A DNA stretch of 64,000 bases from Rhizobium etli 8C-3 (GTDB lineage: Bacteria; Pseudomonadota; Alphaproteobacteria; Rhizobiales; Rhizobiaceae): contig NZ_CP017241.1 in the NCBI RefSeq assembly GCF_001908375.1, positions 2,297,001 through 2,361,000 on the forward strand, written 5' to 3'. Below are positions 45,335 through 54,677 of the stretch, piece after piece; the first letter of the stretch is position 1; each line of letters starts with the position of its first letter. Below the pieces are notes generated by a model. It was not told where the DNA came from and searched no databases. It saw only the letters and a list, made by a program, of their open reading frames with translations. Both the position numbers and the translations under genes were made by a program.

Positions 45335-46018
45335 CTACGCTTCCATCGAATATCCCGCGCCGCGGACCGTGCGGATGACGTCCTGCATGTTGGAGAAATT
45401 CAGTGCCTTGCGAAGGCGACCGACATGAACGTCGACGGTGCGCTCGTCGACATAAATGTCGTGGCCCCAGACACCATCCAGAAGCTGCGAACGCGAGAAG
45501 ACGCGTCCGGGCGATGACATCAGGAACTCCAGGAGGCGGAATTCGGTCGGACCAAGGCGGACTTCGCGGCTCTTGCGGTGGACGCGATGCGTTTCGCGGT
45601 CGAGTTCGATATCCCCGCATTTCAGCACCGTGGAGAGCACCTCAGGCTTGGCGCGGCGCAGCATCGCCTTTACGCGGGCAACCAGCTCTGGCGTGGAGAA
45701 CGGCTTGACGACATAGTCGTCGGCCCCGGTGGAAAGGCCGCGCACGCGCTCGCTTTCCTCGCCGCGCGCCGTCAGCATGATGATCGGCAGACGCTCCGTT
45801 TCTGGGCGCATGCGCAGGCGGCGGCAAAGCTCGATACCAGAGACGCCGGGCAGCATCCAGTCGAGGATCAGGATATCCGGCGTGCGCTCCTGAAGCCTGA
45901 TTTCGGCCTCGTCGCCGCGCAGGATGGTGTCCACCTCGAAACCTTCGGCCTCGAGGTTATAGCGAAGAAGCACGCTCAGTGCTTCTTCGTCTTCAACGAC
46001 TGCAACTCTCGGGATCAT
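45335..46018 (-). CDS. phoB: Phosphate regulon response regulator PhoB
   Basis: Regulator of 227 residues. The receiver is complete: Glu9/Asp10 in VVEDEEA, phosphoacceptor Asp53 in LILDWMLPGVSG, Thr83 in IMLTARGEE, Lys105 in DDYVVKPFSTPE. The OmpR-type DNA-binding domain follows (VRLGPTEFRLLEFLMSSPGR, then DVHVGRLRKALNFSNMQDVI). It is phosphorylated by PhoR, which is not in this window, and activates PHO-box promoters under phosphate limitation. It sits 34 bp after phoU at the end of the pst operon. Confidence 0.97.
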   Translation of the reverse strand: MIPRVAVVEDEEALSVLLRYNLEAEGFEVDTILRGDEAEIRLQERTPDILILDWMLPGVSGIELCRRLRMRPETERLPIIMLTARGEESERVRGLSTGADDYVVKPFSTPELVARVKAMLRRAKPEVLSTVLKCGDIELDRETHRVHRKSREVRLGPTEFRLLEFLMSSPGRVFSRSQLLDGVWGHDIYVDERTVDVHVGRLRKALNFSNMQDVIRTVRGAGYSMEA

Positions 46019-46052
46019 GCGGTTCTGTCTCCTGAAGGCGGGTTCGCAACAG

Positions 46053-46766
46053 TCATTGCGTGACCGCGCCGACGGTGTTGGCAGTGTCGTCCTTCGGACG
46101 CTCGCCTTCCGGCTGTGCGCCGGTCGCCATGTAATAGATCGTTTCGGCAATGTTGGTTGCGTGATCGCCGATGCGCTCGATGTTCTTGGCGCAGAAGAGA
46201 AGATGCGTGCAACTGGTGATGTTGCGCGGATCTTCCATCATGTAGGTCAGCAGCTCGCGGAACAGCGAGGTGTACATGGCGTCGATTTCCTCGTCTCGCT
46301 CGCGGATCGACTTCGCCTTGTCGGCTGAACGCGAGGCATAGACGTCGAGTACTTCCTTGAGCTGTACCAGCGCCAGTTCGGAAAGATGCTCGAGACCGCG
46401 GGCGAGCTTGCGCGGAACGCCGGTGCTCTGCACGGCAATGACACGCTTGGCAGTGTTCTTGCCGAGATCGCCGACGCGTTCGAGATCGGCCGCGATGCGG
46501 ATCGAGCCCATGATCTCGCGAAGGTCGGAGGCCACCGGCTGGCGGCGGGCAATCGTGACGATCGCCTTGTCGCCAATCTCGCGCTCGGCGTGATCCATGA
46601 TAACATCGTCGGAGATGACCTTCTGGGCCAAGCCAGCGTCACCGTTGACAAGCGCGCGGACGGCGTCCGACACCATCTGCTCGGCAAGCCCGCCCATTTC
46701 CGAGATGCGGCGGGACAAATACTTCAGATCCTCGTCATAGGCAGAAAAAATATGGGTCGATGCCAT
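46053..46766 (-). CDS. phoU: Phosphate uptake regulator PhoU
   Basis: Helical protein of 237 residues with two PhoU repeats: YLSRRISEMGGLAEQMVSDA, then ADLERVGDLGKNTAKRVIAV, and in the second half LLFCAKNIERIGDHATNIAE. The E(R)xGD motifs that bind metal are present in both repeats. It links the state of the PstSCAB transporter to PhoR and limits uptake. It lies 34 bp after pstB and 34 bp before phoB. Confidence 0.97.
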   Translation of the reverse strand: MASTHIFSAYDEDLKYLSRRISEMGGLAEQMVSDAVRALVNGDAGLAQKVISDDVIMDHAEREIGDKAIVTIARRQPVASDLREIMGSIRIAADLERVGDLGKNTAKRVIAVQSTGVPRKLARGLEHLSELALVQLKEVLDVYASRSADKAKSIRERDEEIDAMYTSLFRELLTYMMEDPRNITSCTHLLFCAKNIERIGDHATNIAETIYYMATGAQPEGERPKDDTANTVGAVTQ

Positions 46767-46800
46767 GGGGATTGTCCTTGAATAGCCTGAACGCCGCAGA

Positions 46801-47616
46801 TCAGCCGAAGCGGCCCATGATGTAGTCCTGGGTGCGCGGGTCGTCCGGATTGGTGAACATCTTGTCGGTGTCGTTCTCCTCGACGAGATTGCCGAGGTGG
46901 AACATGGCGGTGCGCTGCGAAACGCGGGCCGCCTGCTGCATCGAATGCGTCACGATGACAATGCTGTAGTTCTCGCGAAGCTCGTGGATCAGTTCCTCGA
47001 CCTTGGCGGTCGCAATAGGATCAAGCGCCGAGCATGGTTCGTCCATCAGGATGACTTCCGGGCTGACGGCGACGGCTCGTGCGATGCACAAGCGCTGCTG
47101 CTGGCCTCCCGACAGACCGGTGCCGGATTCCTGCAGGCGGTCTTTGACTTCGTTCCAGAGACCGGCCTTGTGGAGGCTGCTTTCGACGATCTGATCCAGG
47201 TCAGCCTTCGACCTGGCAATACCGTGGATGCGCGGTCCGTAAGAAACGTTCTCGTAGATAGACTTCGGGAACGGGTTCGGTTTCTGGAAGACCATGCCGA
47301 CGCGAGCGCGCAGTTCCACAACGTCAATGTCCGGATCGTAGATATCCGCGTCGTCCAGCTTGATTTCGCCCGTGACGCGGCAATTGTCGATCGTGTCGTT
47401 CATGCGGTTCAAGCAGCGCAGGAAGGTGGACTTGCCGCAGCCCGACGGGCCGATGAGTGCGGTAACGGTATTTTCGCGGACGTTCAGGTTCACGTCGAAT
47501 AGCGCACGCTTCTCGCCGTAGTAAACCGACACCGTCTTGCCGACCATCTTGTAGGCGGTCGCGTTCATTTTCTGCTCCAGAGCCTTCTCAACTGCTGTTT
47601 CGGTCAACATGTTCAT
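46801..47616 (-). CDS. pstB: Phosphate ABC transporter ATPase PstB
   Basis: ATPase of 271 residues powering the Pst phosphate importer. Walker [10 protein letters not shown], signature [20 protein letters not shown], Walker [14 protein letters not shown], and the PstB-specific [20 protein letters not shown] and [20 protein letters not shown]. The start [13 protein letters not shown] at 47616 has an AAGGAT site; the first 20 residues extend beyond E. coli PstB, as in other rhizobia. It lies 13 bp after pstA. Confidence 0.97.
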   Translation of the reverse strand: MNMLTETAVEKALEQKMNATAYKMVGKTVSVYYGEKRALFDVNLNVRENTVTALIGPSGCGKSTFLRCLNRMNDTIDNCRVTGEIKLDDADIYDPDIDVVELRARVGMVFQKPNPFPKSIYENVSYGPRIHGIARSKADLDQIVESSLHKAGLWNEVKDRLQESGTGLSGGQQQRLCIARAVAVSPEVILMDEPCSALDPIATAKVEELIHELRENYSIVIVTHSMQQAARVSQRTAMFHLGNLVEENDTDKMFTNPDDPRTQDYIMGRFG

Positions 47617-47629
47617 AATCCTTACTCCG

Positions 47630-48916
47630 TTACCAGCGGCGCTCAAAGCGCTGCCTGAGGAAGATGGCGATCGCGTTCATCAATATGAGGAACCCCAAAA
47701 GCACGAGAATTGCGGCGGAGGTTCTCGATACGAAGCCGCGTTCCGGGCTGTCCGCCCAGATGTAGATCTGGCTCGGAAGCGCCGTCGACGCCGCGAATAT
47801 CCCGTCCGGAGGGCTCGTGATGAAGGCGTTCATGCCGATGAGCAGCAGCGGCGCGGTTTCTCCAAGAGCTCGCGCGAGCGAGATGATCGCTCCCGTCATG
47901 ACGGTCGGCATGGCGAGCGACAGCACGTGGTGGAAGATCATCTCGTGTTTGGAGGCGCCGACCCCCAGGGCCGCCTCTCGGATCGAGGAAGGCACCGCCT
48001 TCAGCGACACGCGTGTAACAATAATGAGCGTCGGCAGCGTCATCAGCGAGAGGACGAGGCCGCCGACGAGCGGAGACGACCGCGGCAGGCCGAAACCGTT
48101 CAAGAACACGGCGAGCCCGAGGAGACCGAACACCACCGACGGGACCGCCGCAAGATTGTTGATGTTGATTTCGATGAGATCGGTGAAACGGTTCTTGGGA
48201 GCGAACTCTTCCAGGTAGATCGCCGCCGCAATGCCGATCGGGAAGCTGATGGCGAAGCAGACGAGCAGCGACCAGAACGATCCGGAAATCGCGCCAGCCA
48301 AGCCAGCCAGTTCCGGGAAGCGGCTGTCGGCATTGAGGAAAAGCGCCCAATTGAACGGACTGGAGATTACGCCCTTGGATACGAGCTGGTCGATCATGCC
48401 GATCTGCTCGTCGCTGATGCGCCGCTGGCTCTCTGGCGTATCCCGGCTGATCTCGCCTTTGACGAACTGGTCGGCCGGATCGGACATCGGGATGACGAAG
48501 CTGCTCGGTGCCTTGAGGCGTGCTGGATCCTTAATGACTGCATCGCGAACGAGGAACGGTGCCGAGGATGTGAAGAGGTCGAAGAAGGCCTTCTCCTGCC
48601 TGCGTGGCAGGTCCCCAATCTGGTTGCGCAGTGCCTCGCGCACGGCGCCGCGCCAGTCGGCCTTCATCATATCACTTGTATCGAGCTCAGCTTTGCTGAG
48701 GTCGATGTTTATGGTGGCCACCGTCTGGGTGAACGCCTTGTACCCGGTGAGCGTCAGAGAACCGATGAGGAAAGCGAGGAAGCCGAGCGCGAAAATGATT
48801 GCGATCATGCCATAAGCCTGGAGACGCCGCTCAGCGGCATAGCGTGCCTTCCGGCGTGCCTTCATGTCATCCGAATGCCAGTTGACACGCGTTCCGGCGA
48901 CTGCGGTCGTGGACAT
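47630..48916 (-). CDS. pstA: Phosphate ABC transporter permease PstA
   Basis: Inner-membrane permease of 428 residues, longer than E. coli PstA because of a periplasmic insertion of roughly 120 residues after the first membrane helix ([20 protein letters not shown], then [20 protein letters not shown]), a known trait of alphaproteobacterial PstA. The permease core follows: [60 protein letters not shown]. Its ATG shares one base with the pstC stop. Confidence 0.95.
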   Translation of the reverse strand: MSTTAVAGTRVNWHSDDMKARRKARYAAERRLQAYGMIAIIFALGFLAFLIGSLTLTGYKAFTQTVATINIDLSKAELDTSDMMKADWRGAVREALRNQIGDLPRRQEKAFFDLFTSSAPFLVRDAVIKDPARLKAPSSFVIPMSDPADQFVKGEISRDTPESQRRISDEQIGMIDQLVSKGVISSPFNWALFLNADSRFPELAGLAGAISGSFWSLLVCFAISFPIGIAAAIYLEEFAPKNRFTDLIEININNLAAVPSVVFGLLGLAVFLNGFGLPRSSPLVGGLVLSLMTLPTLIIVTRVSLKAVPSSIREAALGVGASKHEMIFHHVLSLAMPTVMTGAIISLARALGETAPLLLIGMNAFITSPPDGIFAASTALPSQIYIWADSPERGFVSRTSAAILVLLGFLILMNAIAIFLRQRFERRW

Positions 48917-50295
48917 CAATATTTCTCCCGGTACTTGCGCACGGTGCGCAGCGCGATGAGGTTCAGGCCGAGTGTGACGAGGAAGAGTACAAGGCCGAGT
49001 GCAAAAGCCGCCAGCGTCTTCGGGTTGTCGAACTCGGAGTCGCCGATGAGAAGGGTGACGATCTGGACGGTCACGGTGGTGACCGCATCGAAGGGGTTGA
49101 GTGTGATCTTCGCGATTAGGCCGGCTGCCATGACGACGATCATCGTTTCGCCGACCGCACGGCTAAGGGCCAGAAGGACGCCGCCGATAATGCCAGGCAA
49201 AGCGGCCGGCAGCAGGACCTTGCGGATAGTCTCGCCCTTGGTTGCTCCCAGGGCCAGCGAGCCGTCGCGCATGGCACGCGGCACCGCCGCAAAGGCGTCG
49301 TCCGAAAGCGAGGAAATGAACGGAATAATCATCACGCCCATGACAAGGCCGGTGGCAAGCGCGCTGTTCGGCGACGAGGCTATCCCCACGGAAGCGCCCA
49401 GGGCCCTAATAGCAGGGGCGACCGTCAGCACGGCGAAGAAGCCGTAGACGACCGTCGGAACTCCCGCGAGAATTTCAAGAAGCGGCTTCACAACGGCACG
49501 GAACCGCGGATGCGCATACTCGGTAAGATAGATGGCGGAGAGTATCCCCGTCGGAACCGCAACCAGCATGGCGATCGCCGAGATGACGAACGTGCCGAAC
49601 AGGACCGGAAGAACGCCGAACGCGCCTTGCCCGGCCACCTGGTCTGCGCGGATGGCGATCTGAGGCTCCCAACGCAGGCCGAAGAGAAATTCGGTGACCG
49701 GAACCCTTGCAAAGAAGTGGAGCGCTTCGAATACGAGCGAGCCGACGATGCCCACTGTGATGATGATGGCAACCAGGGAGGAGAACATCATGAAACCCGT
49801 GACCGCAGTCTCGACACTGTGGCGGGCGCGATACCTTGGGCTGATCACCTTCATCCCGAGAAATGCACCCACCGCGACGATGCAGAAGCCAATCGCCATC
49901 ATCAGGTAGGTGGAGTAGGTCTGGAGCGACCGAAGATGTTCGGCTGCAGCAGCCACTTCAGGCGTTGGCTGGCGGAACAGGTTTCCGGCCGCAACCTGGC
50001 GGATTTCGCCGATGAGCAGCGATAGTGCAGCACTGTCCATGCCTTCGGAGCCAGGATATGAGGCGAGCACAAGCTGGTTCACGACGCTGGACTGGAAGGC
50101 AAGCCAGAGAAGAAGGAAGATGGAAGCGGGAACAGCGGTCCAGATCGCGGCGTTGAGACCGTGGTAAATCGGCCGGGAATGCGCCTTGATGCGGCTCGTT
50201 CCTGCCGTTGTCGATACGGCGAGGGCGCGCAAGCCTCCGAAGTAGGCCGCGACCACGGCTGCGGCAACCAATACGAGGAAGAGATAACCGAACAT
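48916..50295 (-). CDS. pstC: Phosphate ABC transporter permease PstC
   Basis: Inner-membrane permease of 459 residues. After a long N-terminal membrane portion (MFGYLFLVLVAAAVVAAYFG) the core has TEYAHPRFRAVVKPLLEILA, GVPTVVYGFFAVLTVAPAIR and RDGSLALGATKGETIRKVLL (EAA-like loop). The start MFGYLFLV at 50295 was chosen for its GGGGGC site and membrane N-terminus; sequence further upstream is the pstS-pstC hairpin. Joins PstA in the channel. Confidence 0.95.
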   Translation of the reverse strand: MFGYLFLVLVAAAVVAAYFGGLRALAVSTTAGTSRIKAHSRPIYHGLNAAIWTAVPASIFLLLWLAFQSSVVNQLVLASYPGSEGMDSAALSLLIGEIRQVAAGNLFRQPTPEVAAAAEHLRSLQTYSTYLMMAIGFCIVAVGAFLGMKVISPRYRARHSVETAVTGFMMFSSLVAIIITVGIVGSLVFEALHFFARVPVTEFLFGLRWEPQIAIRADQVAGQGAFGVLPVLFGTFVISAIAMLVAVPTGILSAIYLTEYAHPRFRAVVKPLLEILAGVPTVVYGFFAVLTVAPAIRALGASVGIASSPNSALATGLVMGVMIIPFISSLSDDAFAAVPRAMRDGSLALGATKGETIRKVLLPAALPGIIGGVLLALSRAVGETMIVVMAAGLIAKITLNPFDAVTTVTVQIVTLLIGDSEFDNPKTLAAFALGLVLFLVTLGLNLIALRTVRKYREKY

Positions 50296-50316
50296 GTTGC
50301 CCCCATATAAGAAGAA

Positions 50317-50341
50317 GCCGCCCGCGGGCTGCGCAGGCGGC
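50317..50341 (-). promoter_or_regulatory. Intercistronic hairpin between pstS and pstC
   Basis: In the transcript GCCGCC pairs with GGCGGC around a GC-rich loop, just after the pstS stop, and is followed by TTCTTCTT. It is a plausible attenuator or 3' stabiliser that lets the binding protein be made in excess over the membrane components. A comparable hairpin lies after phnD. Confidence 0.55.
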
Positions 50342-50356
50342 CGGTGAAGTTCGATA

Positions 50357-51394
50357 TTACGAGCCGAGCTTCTTGGCTGCCATGACAGCCTTCTCGACTT
50401 CCGCACGCTTGGATTCGTCGAGAGGCGTCAGACCGCGTTCAGCAAGGTAGCCGTCCTCGCCCATCGAAGATTTGGAAGTATATTCTTCCAGGAACTCCTT
50501 CATGCCAGGGATGACGTCGCGATGCGCATTCTTGACATAGATGAAGAGCGGTCGGGATACCGGATAAGAGCCGTCCTTGATGGTCTCGAAGCTTGCCTCG
50601 ACGCCTTCGATCTTGATATCCTTGAGCTTGTCTTCGTTCTCATAGAGGAACGAATAGCCGAAGATGCCGACCGAGTTCGGATCGGATTCAAGACGCTGAA
50701 CGATGAGATTGTCGTTTTCGCCGGCTTCGATGAACGGGCCGTCCTGACGCATGCGCGAGCAGGCTTCCGTGTATTTTTTCTCGTCGGCTTTCTTGAGGTC
50801 AGCCATGCCTGGGGTCTTCTCGCAGCCCGGATGCATAACCAGTTCGACGAATGCGTCACGGGTACCGGAGGTCGGCGGCGGTCCGAAGGCGACGATATCG
50901 ACGTCCGGGAGGGACTTGTCGATGTCCGACCACTTCTTGTTCGGGTTGGCAGTCAGGCCGCCCTTACCATCGGGAAGCTGCGCGGCGAGCGCCTGGAAGA
51001 TCTGCCCCTTGGTCAGGTTCCAGTCGCCGGTATTGGACCTGGATACGGCGACAGACAGGCCGTCATAACCAATGAGAGCTTCGGTGATGTCGGTCACGCC
51101 GTTGCCGGCGCAGAGCTTGACTTCCGATTCCTTGATTGCGCGGGAAGCGCCCGTGATATCTGCGAAGTCTTCGCCGACGCCACCGCAGAAGGCCTTGAAG
51201 CCGCCGCCCGTGCCGGTGGACTCGACGACCGGAGCGGGCTTGCCAGTCTTGTTGGCAAACTCTTCAGCAACTGCTTGAGTGTAGGGAAACACGGTGGAGG
51301 AGCCGACGATCTTGATCTGATCGCGAGCCGATGCGACGCCTGCGGTTGCCAGCAAAATAGCGGCGACTGCGCAGCTTCCGAGATATTTGTTCAT
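50357..51394 (-). CDS. pstS: Periplasmic phosphate-binding protein PstS
   Basis: Secreted protein of 345 residues. The signal peptide is MNKYLGSCAVAAILLATAGV, cleaved after ASA. Phosphate-site motifs: IKIVGSSTVFPYTQAVAEEF, VVESTGTGGGFKAFCGGVGE (binding loop), ITGASRAIKESEVKLC and GPPPTSGTRDAFVELVMHPG. First gene of pstSCAB-phoU-phoB. The ATG at 51394 follows GGGAGAG, and a PHO box lies 64 bp upstream. Confidence 0.97.
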   Translation of the reverse strand: MNKYLGSCAVAAILLATAGVASARDQIKIVGSSTVFPYTQAVAEEFANKTGKPAPVVESTGTGGGFKAFCGGVGEDFADITGASRAIKESEVKLCAGNGVTDITEALIGYDGLSVAVSRSNTGDWNLTKGQIFQALAAQLPDGKGGLTANPNKKWSDIDKSLPDVDIVAFGPPPTSGTRDAFVELVMHPGCEKTPGMADLKKADEKKYTEACSRMRQDGPFIEAGENDNLIVQRLESDPNSVGIFGYSFLYENEDKLKDIKIEGVEASFETIKDGSYPVSRPLFIYVKNAHRDVIPGMKEFLEEYTSKSSMGEDGYLAERGLTPLDESKRAEVEKAVMAAKKLGS

Positions 51395-51457
51395 GGATAC
51401 TCTCCCGTAGAATGTAACGATGACGCTTCGGCGTCGGCTCCCCTCTATAGGCACCAC

Positions 51458-51475
51458 GTAACAGTTTTGTGACAG
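51458..51475 (-). promoter_or_regulatory. PHO box upstream of pstS
   Basis: Minus strand reads CTGTCAC-AAAA-CTGTTAC, two 7-bp direct repeats with 4-bp spacing, close to the rhizobial PHO box CTGTCAT-N4-CTGTCAT. It ends 64 bp before the pstS ATG, fitting PhoB activation of the pst operon. Confidence 0.85.
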
Positions 51476-51718
51476 TTTTGTATCAATTCATCGTGCGGGA
51501 AGGAAGGCATCGGCAATGCTTGCCGGCTGCGCCAGCGAGGGCGGATTTCGAGCATCGAACCAAGATCAAATTAGCCAAATAGAGTCAACGTCTTCTCGGC
51601 AGTTTCCATCTGATTTCAAATCTTAGCCGGACGGTTCCGGCCTCCAAGCAGATAAGAGCTGGCCAACACATCCATTATCCGTCGTGCAGCCAGGAGAAAA
51701 TCGGCAAACATTATAAAA

Positions 51719-51736
51719 GTGACATAAAACCGACAT
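51719..51736 (+). promoter_or_regulatory. Candidate PHO box upstream of phnC
   Basis: Plus strand reads GTGACAT-AAAA-CCGACAT, with the same 7-4-7 layout as the pstS box and a conserved ACAT core in each half. It ends 58 bp before the phnC ATG. The match is weaker than that of the pstS box, but orientation and distance are right. Between the two boxes the roughly 240 bp shows no gene. Confidence 0.6.
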
Positions 51737-51793
51737 TCCACCGTTACGAACGCGGCATATGTCCCCTCAGACGCAATGACGAGGGACGCGCCA

Positions 51794-52639
51794 ATGCTGG
51801 AAATAACGGATTTGACCCGGCGGTTCGGTGGCAAAACCGCGGTCGACCAGACGAACCTGAGAATACCGCAGGGCCAAATGGTGGGCATCATCGGCCGCTC
51901 GGGCGCCGGCAAATCCACACTTCTGCGCATGATCAACCGCCTGCAGGAGCCGACTTCCGGTTCCATCCAATTCTGCGGCGTCGAGGTCTCTGCTCTGCGT
52001 GGCCAAGCCCTGCGCAACTGGCAGCGCGATTGTGCGATGATCTTCCAGCAGTTCAATCTCGTCCCTCGCCTCGACGTTTTGACCAATGTCATGCTCGGCC
52101 GCCTCAATCACCGCCCGACCATGCTGAGCATCCTCAGCATCTTCAGCCGCGACGAGCGTATTCATGCGATTGCGGCTCTGGAGCGCCTCGGCATCGAACA
52201 GACGGCGCTACAAACGGCCGGTACGCTCTCCGGCGGCCAGCAGCAGCGCGTGGCCATCGCGCGTGCCCTGATGCAGAACCCGAAGATGGTCCTCGCCGAC
52301 GAGCCGATCGCCTCGCTCGACCCGCTGAATGCCAAGATCGTCATGGATGCGCTGCGCGACATCAACGAGCGCGAGGGCATCACCGTCATCACCAACCTGC
52401 ATACGCTCGATACGGCGCGCAATTACTGTGAACGCATCGTCGGCATGGCCGCCGGCCGCATCGTTTTCGACGGTAAGCCTTCCGAGCTGACAGCGGCTGC
52501 GGTCAAGGAAATCTACGGCACCGACAGCGATGGCGCCGGCATCGACGAAACAATGACCTCCACCTCGATCAACATGCCCGGGCCAGCCACCGCTCAAGCA
52601 TCCGCCGCCCGGCAACCCGTCGCCCTGGCGGGTCTGTGA
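51794..52639 (+). CDS. phnC: Phosphonate/phosphate ABC transporter ATPase PhnC (PhoC)
   Basis: ATPase of 281 residues. Walker [10 protein letters not shown], signature [20 protein letters not shown], Walker [40 protein letters not shown] is typical of PhnC. The start MLEITDL at 51794 follows GAGGGA; an in-frame ATG at 51776 would add six residues. First gene of phnC-phnD-phnE1-phnE2, matching Sinorhizobium phoCDET, which imports phosphate as well as phosphonates under PhoB control. Confidence 0.94.
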   Translation: MLEITDLTRRFGGKTAVDQTNLRIPQGQMVGIIGRSGAGKSTLLRMINRLQEPTSGSIQFCGVEVSALRGQALRNWQRDCAMIFQQFNLVPRLDVLTNVMLGRLNHRPTMLSILSIFSRDERIHAIAALERLGIEQTALQTAGTLSGGQQQRVAIARALMQNPKMVLADEPIASLDPLNAKIVMDALRDINEREGITVITNLHTLDTARNYCERIVGMAAGRIVFDGKPSELTAAAVKEIYGTDSDGAGIDETMTSTSINMPGPATAQASAARQPVALAGL

Positions 52640-52727
52640 GAAAGGGCGGCGATCGACCGCCCGCGTCGACAAGCAAACTTCTTCGCAACAGCAAGACACC
52701 GGGAAACCGGTCAATCAGGAGAGAACC

Positions 52728-53633
52728 ATGGTAAAGAAAGCACTCTTCGCCGCGACAGCGCTTCTAGCGCTTGCCGGCGCTGCCGCAGCCGAAAATCTCA
52801 AGGAATTCCGGGTTGGCATTCTGGGAGGCGAAAACGAAGCTGACCGGCTGCGCAATTTCCAATGCCTGTCTGAAAAGCTTCCTGCAGCAATCGGCGTCGA
52901 GAAGGACTCCTTCTTCCCGGCAGCTGACTACGACGGCGTTGTCCAGGGCCTGCTCGGCGGCACGCTAGACTACGCAGAACTGGGCGCATCGGCCTATGCC
53001 AAGGTCTATCTCGCCAATCCCAAGGCCGTCGAGCCGATCCTGACGACCGTGCAGACCGACGGCGCAACCGGCTACTACTCGGTCATGGTCGCCCGCAAGG
53101 ACAGCGGCATCAAGAAGCTCGAAGAAATGAAGGGCAAGAAGCTCGGCTTTGCCGATCCTGACTCGACTTCCGGCTACCTCGTTCCCCTCGTCACACTGCC
53201 TGAAGCCACTGGCGCTCCGGTCAAGGAATACTTCTCCTCCACCGGTTTTGGCGGCGGCCACGAAAATCTCGTCTTGGAAGTCGTAAAAGGCAACTTCGAT
53301 GCGGGCACGACCTGGGCCTCGGGCGTGGGCGAGTTCAAGGATGGCTACAGCTCCGGTAACCTTCGCAAGATGGTCGACAAGGGCATCTTGAACATGGACG
53401 ACCTCGTCGAGCTCTGGAAGTCGCCGCTCATCCCGAATGGCCCAGTCGTCGTGCGTTCCTCGCTGAACGAAGACATGAAGGCCAAATTCAAGGCGTTCAT
53501 GATGGACCTGCCGAAGTCGGATCCGGCCTGCTTCTCGGCAATTCAGGGGGGCGATTTCAAGGGCTTTACCGAAGTCAACGTCGATTTCTACAAGCCGATC
53601 GTCGACGTCCGCAAGGCAGCCATTGGCGGCTGA
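52728..53633 (+). CDS. phnD: Phosphonate/phosphate-binding protein PhnD (PhoD)
   Basis: Periplasmic binding protein of 301 residues. The signal peptide is MVKKALFAATALLALAGAAA, cleaved before ENLKEF. Family motifs: FRVGILGGENEADRLRNFQC, PAADYDGVVQGLLGGTLDYA, ADPDSTSGYLVPLVTL and SSTGFGGGHENLVLEVVKGN (serine-rich oxyanion site). The ATG follows AGGAGAG. It is separated from phnE by a strong hairpin. Whether phosphate or phosphonate is preferred is not readable. Confidence 0.95.
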   Translation: MVKKALFAATALLALAGAAAAENLKEFRVGILGGENEADRLRNFQCLSEKLPAAIGVEKDSFFPAADYDGVVQGLLGGTLDYAELGASAYAKVYLANPKAVEPILTTVQTDGATGYYSVMVARKDSGIKKLEEMKGKKLGFADPDSTSGYLVPLVTLPEATGAPVKEYFSSTGFGGGHENLVLEVVKGNFDAGTTWASGVGEFKDGYSSGNLRKMVDKGILNMDDLVELWKSPLIPNGPVVVRSSLNEDMKAKFKAFMMDLPKSDPACFSAIQGGDFKGFTEVNVDFYKPIVDVRKAAIGG

Positions 53634-53647
53634 TGCCGTTTCCTCCC

Positions 53648-53679
53648 GCAAAGCCGCCGGTTCCCTCCGGCGGCTTTGC
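53648..53679 (+). promoter_or_regulatory. Strong intercistronic hairpin between phnD and phnE
   Basis: A perfect 13-bp stem, GCAAAGCCGCCGG pairing with CCGGCGGCTTTGC, closes a 6-nt loop (TTCCCT) 14 bp after the phnD stop and 25 bp before the phnE ATG. There is no T-tract, so it is more likely a transcript stabiliser or partial attenuator than a full terminator. Confidence 0.8.
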
Positions 53680-53704
53680 CATATCCCACGTTCGAAGGTT
53701 GACT

Positions 53705-54667
53705 ATGAGCGACACCGCGCTGCGCCACTTCCCGAGTGAATCCGCAAACATGATCGAGCGGCACTGGCACGAACTTGCCTCCCGGCGCCGCGGCCAGACA
53801 TTCCTTGCCTTGTTTCTCGTCGTCGTCTTCACAGCGGGTTCGGTGTGGTTCGCCAATGAGACCAACGCGGGCAAGTTTTGGGACCGCCTACCCTATCTGG
53901 CAGACTTCGTGGGGGACCTCGTGCCGCGTGACGCGTGGGAGCCGGCGCGCGCCCTGCTCGATCTCCCTTCCCCCTATTACGACGGCAGCCAGAAGTACGA
54001 CTATCCCGAGGGCCGGTTCTACGTCACGCAGACCCTCTACGTTCCGGAATATGTCGAAAAGATCGTCGAGACGGTGAACATCGCCATCTTCTCCACGGGC
54101 GTCGGCTTCTGCCTGGGATTTGCACTGTGCTTCTTCGCTGCCAAAAACATGATGCCGAATGCCTATGTCCGTGGAGCGGTGCGCCGTTTCATGGAGATCC
54201 TGCGGGCGTTTCCCGAGGTCGTCATCGCGGGCTTTTGCCTGGCGATCCTCTCGCTCGGGCCGGTCCCGGCGATCATCGCACTATCCGTCCACACCACCGG
54301 AGCGCTCGGAAAGATGTTCTTCGAGGTGGTGGAGAACGCCGACATGCGCCCTGATGAAGGCCTGCGGGCCGTCGGCGCGACCTGGCTTGAACGGGTCTGG
54401 TTTGGAATGGTGCCGCAGGTCATGCCCAACTTCGTGAGCTATTTCCTCCTGAGGCTCGAGATCAACGTGCGGGCGTCCACCATCATCGGAGCGGTCGGCG
54501 GCGGCGGTATCGGCGAACTTCTCAGGCTTTCGATCGGACAGGGTCATCCGGCCAAGACTCTTGCGATCGTATTCCTCCTCTTCTGCACCATCATTGCCGT
54601 CGACCAGTTCTCCGCATGGCTGCGTAGAAAGCTGGTCGGCGAGCAGTCGTTCCGCACCGTCGCATGA
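53705..54667 (+). CDS. phnE: Phosphonate/phosphate ABC permease PhnE1 (PhoE)
   Basis: Inner-membrane permease of 320 residues. Hydrophobic segments include RRGQTFLALFLVVVFTAGSV, and the core has VNIAIFSTGVGFCLGFALCF, MEILRAFPEVVIAGFCLAIL and STIIGAVGGGGIGELLRLSI, characteristic of PhnE. A periplasmic stretch of about 80 residues separates the first helix from the core. Start at 53705 with a GAAGG site. Pairs with PhnE2, 10 bp downstream. Confidence 0.94.
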   Translation: MSDTALRHFPSESANMIERHWHELASRRRGQTFLALFLVVVFTAGSVWFANETNAGKFWDRLPYLADFVGDLVPRDAWEPARALLDLPSPYYDGSQKYDYPEGRFYVTQTLYVPEYVEKIVETVNIAIFSTGVGFCLGFALCFFAAKNMMPNAYVRGAVRRFMEILRAFPEVVIAGFCLAILSLGPVPAIIALSVHTTGALGKMFFEVVENADMRPDEGLRAVGATWLERVWFGMVPQVMPNFVSYFLLRLEINVRASTIIGAVGGGGIGELLRLSIGQGHPAKTLAIVFLLFCTIIAVDQFSAWLRRKLVGEQSFRTVA

Positions 54668-54677
54668 GGTTGCATCG

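Noticed and set aside
47609..49447. 612-residue plus-strand frame opposite pstA/pstC
   Set aside because: Antisense shadow of pst genes, Arg/Glu-rich and without any recognisable domain.
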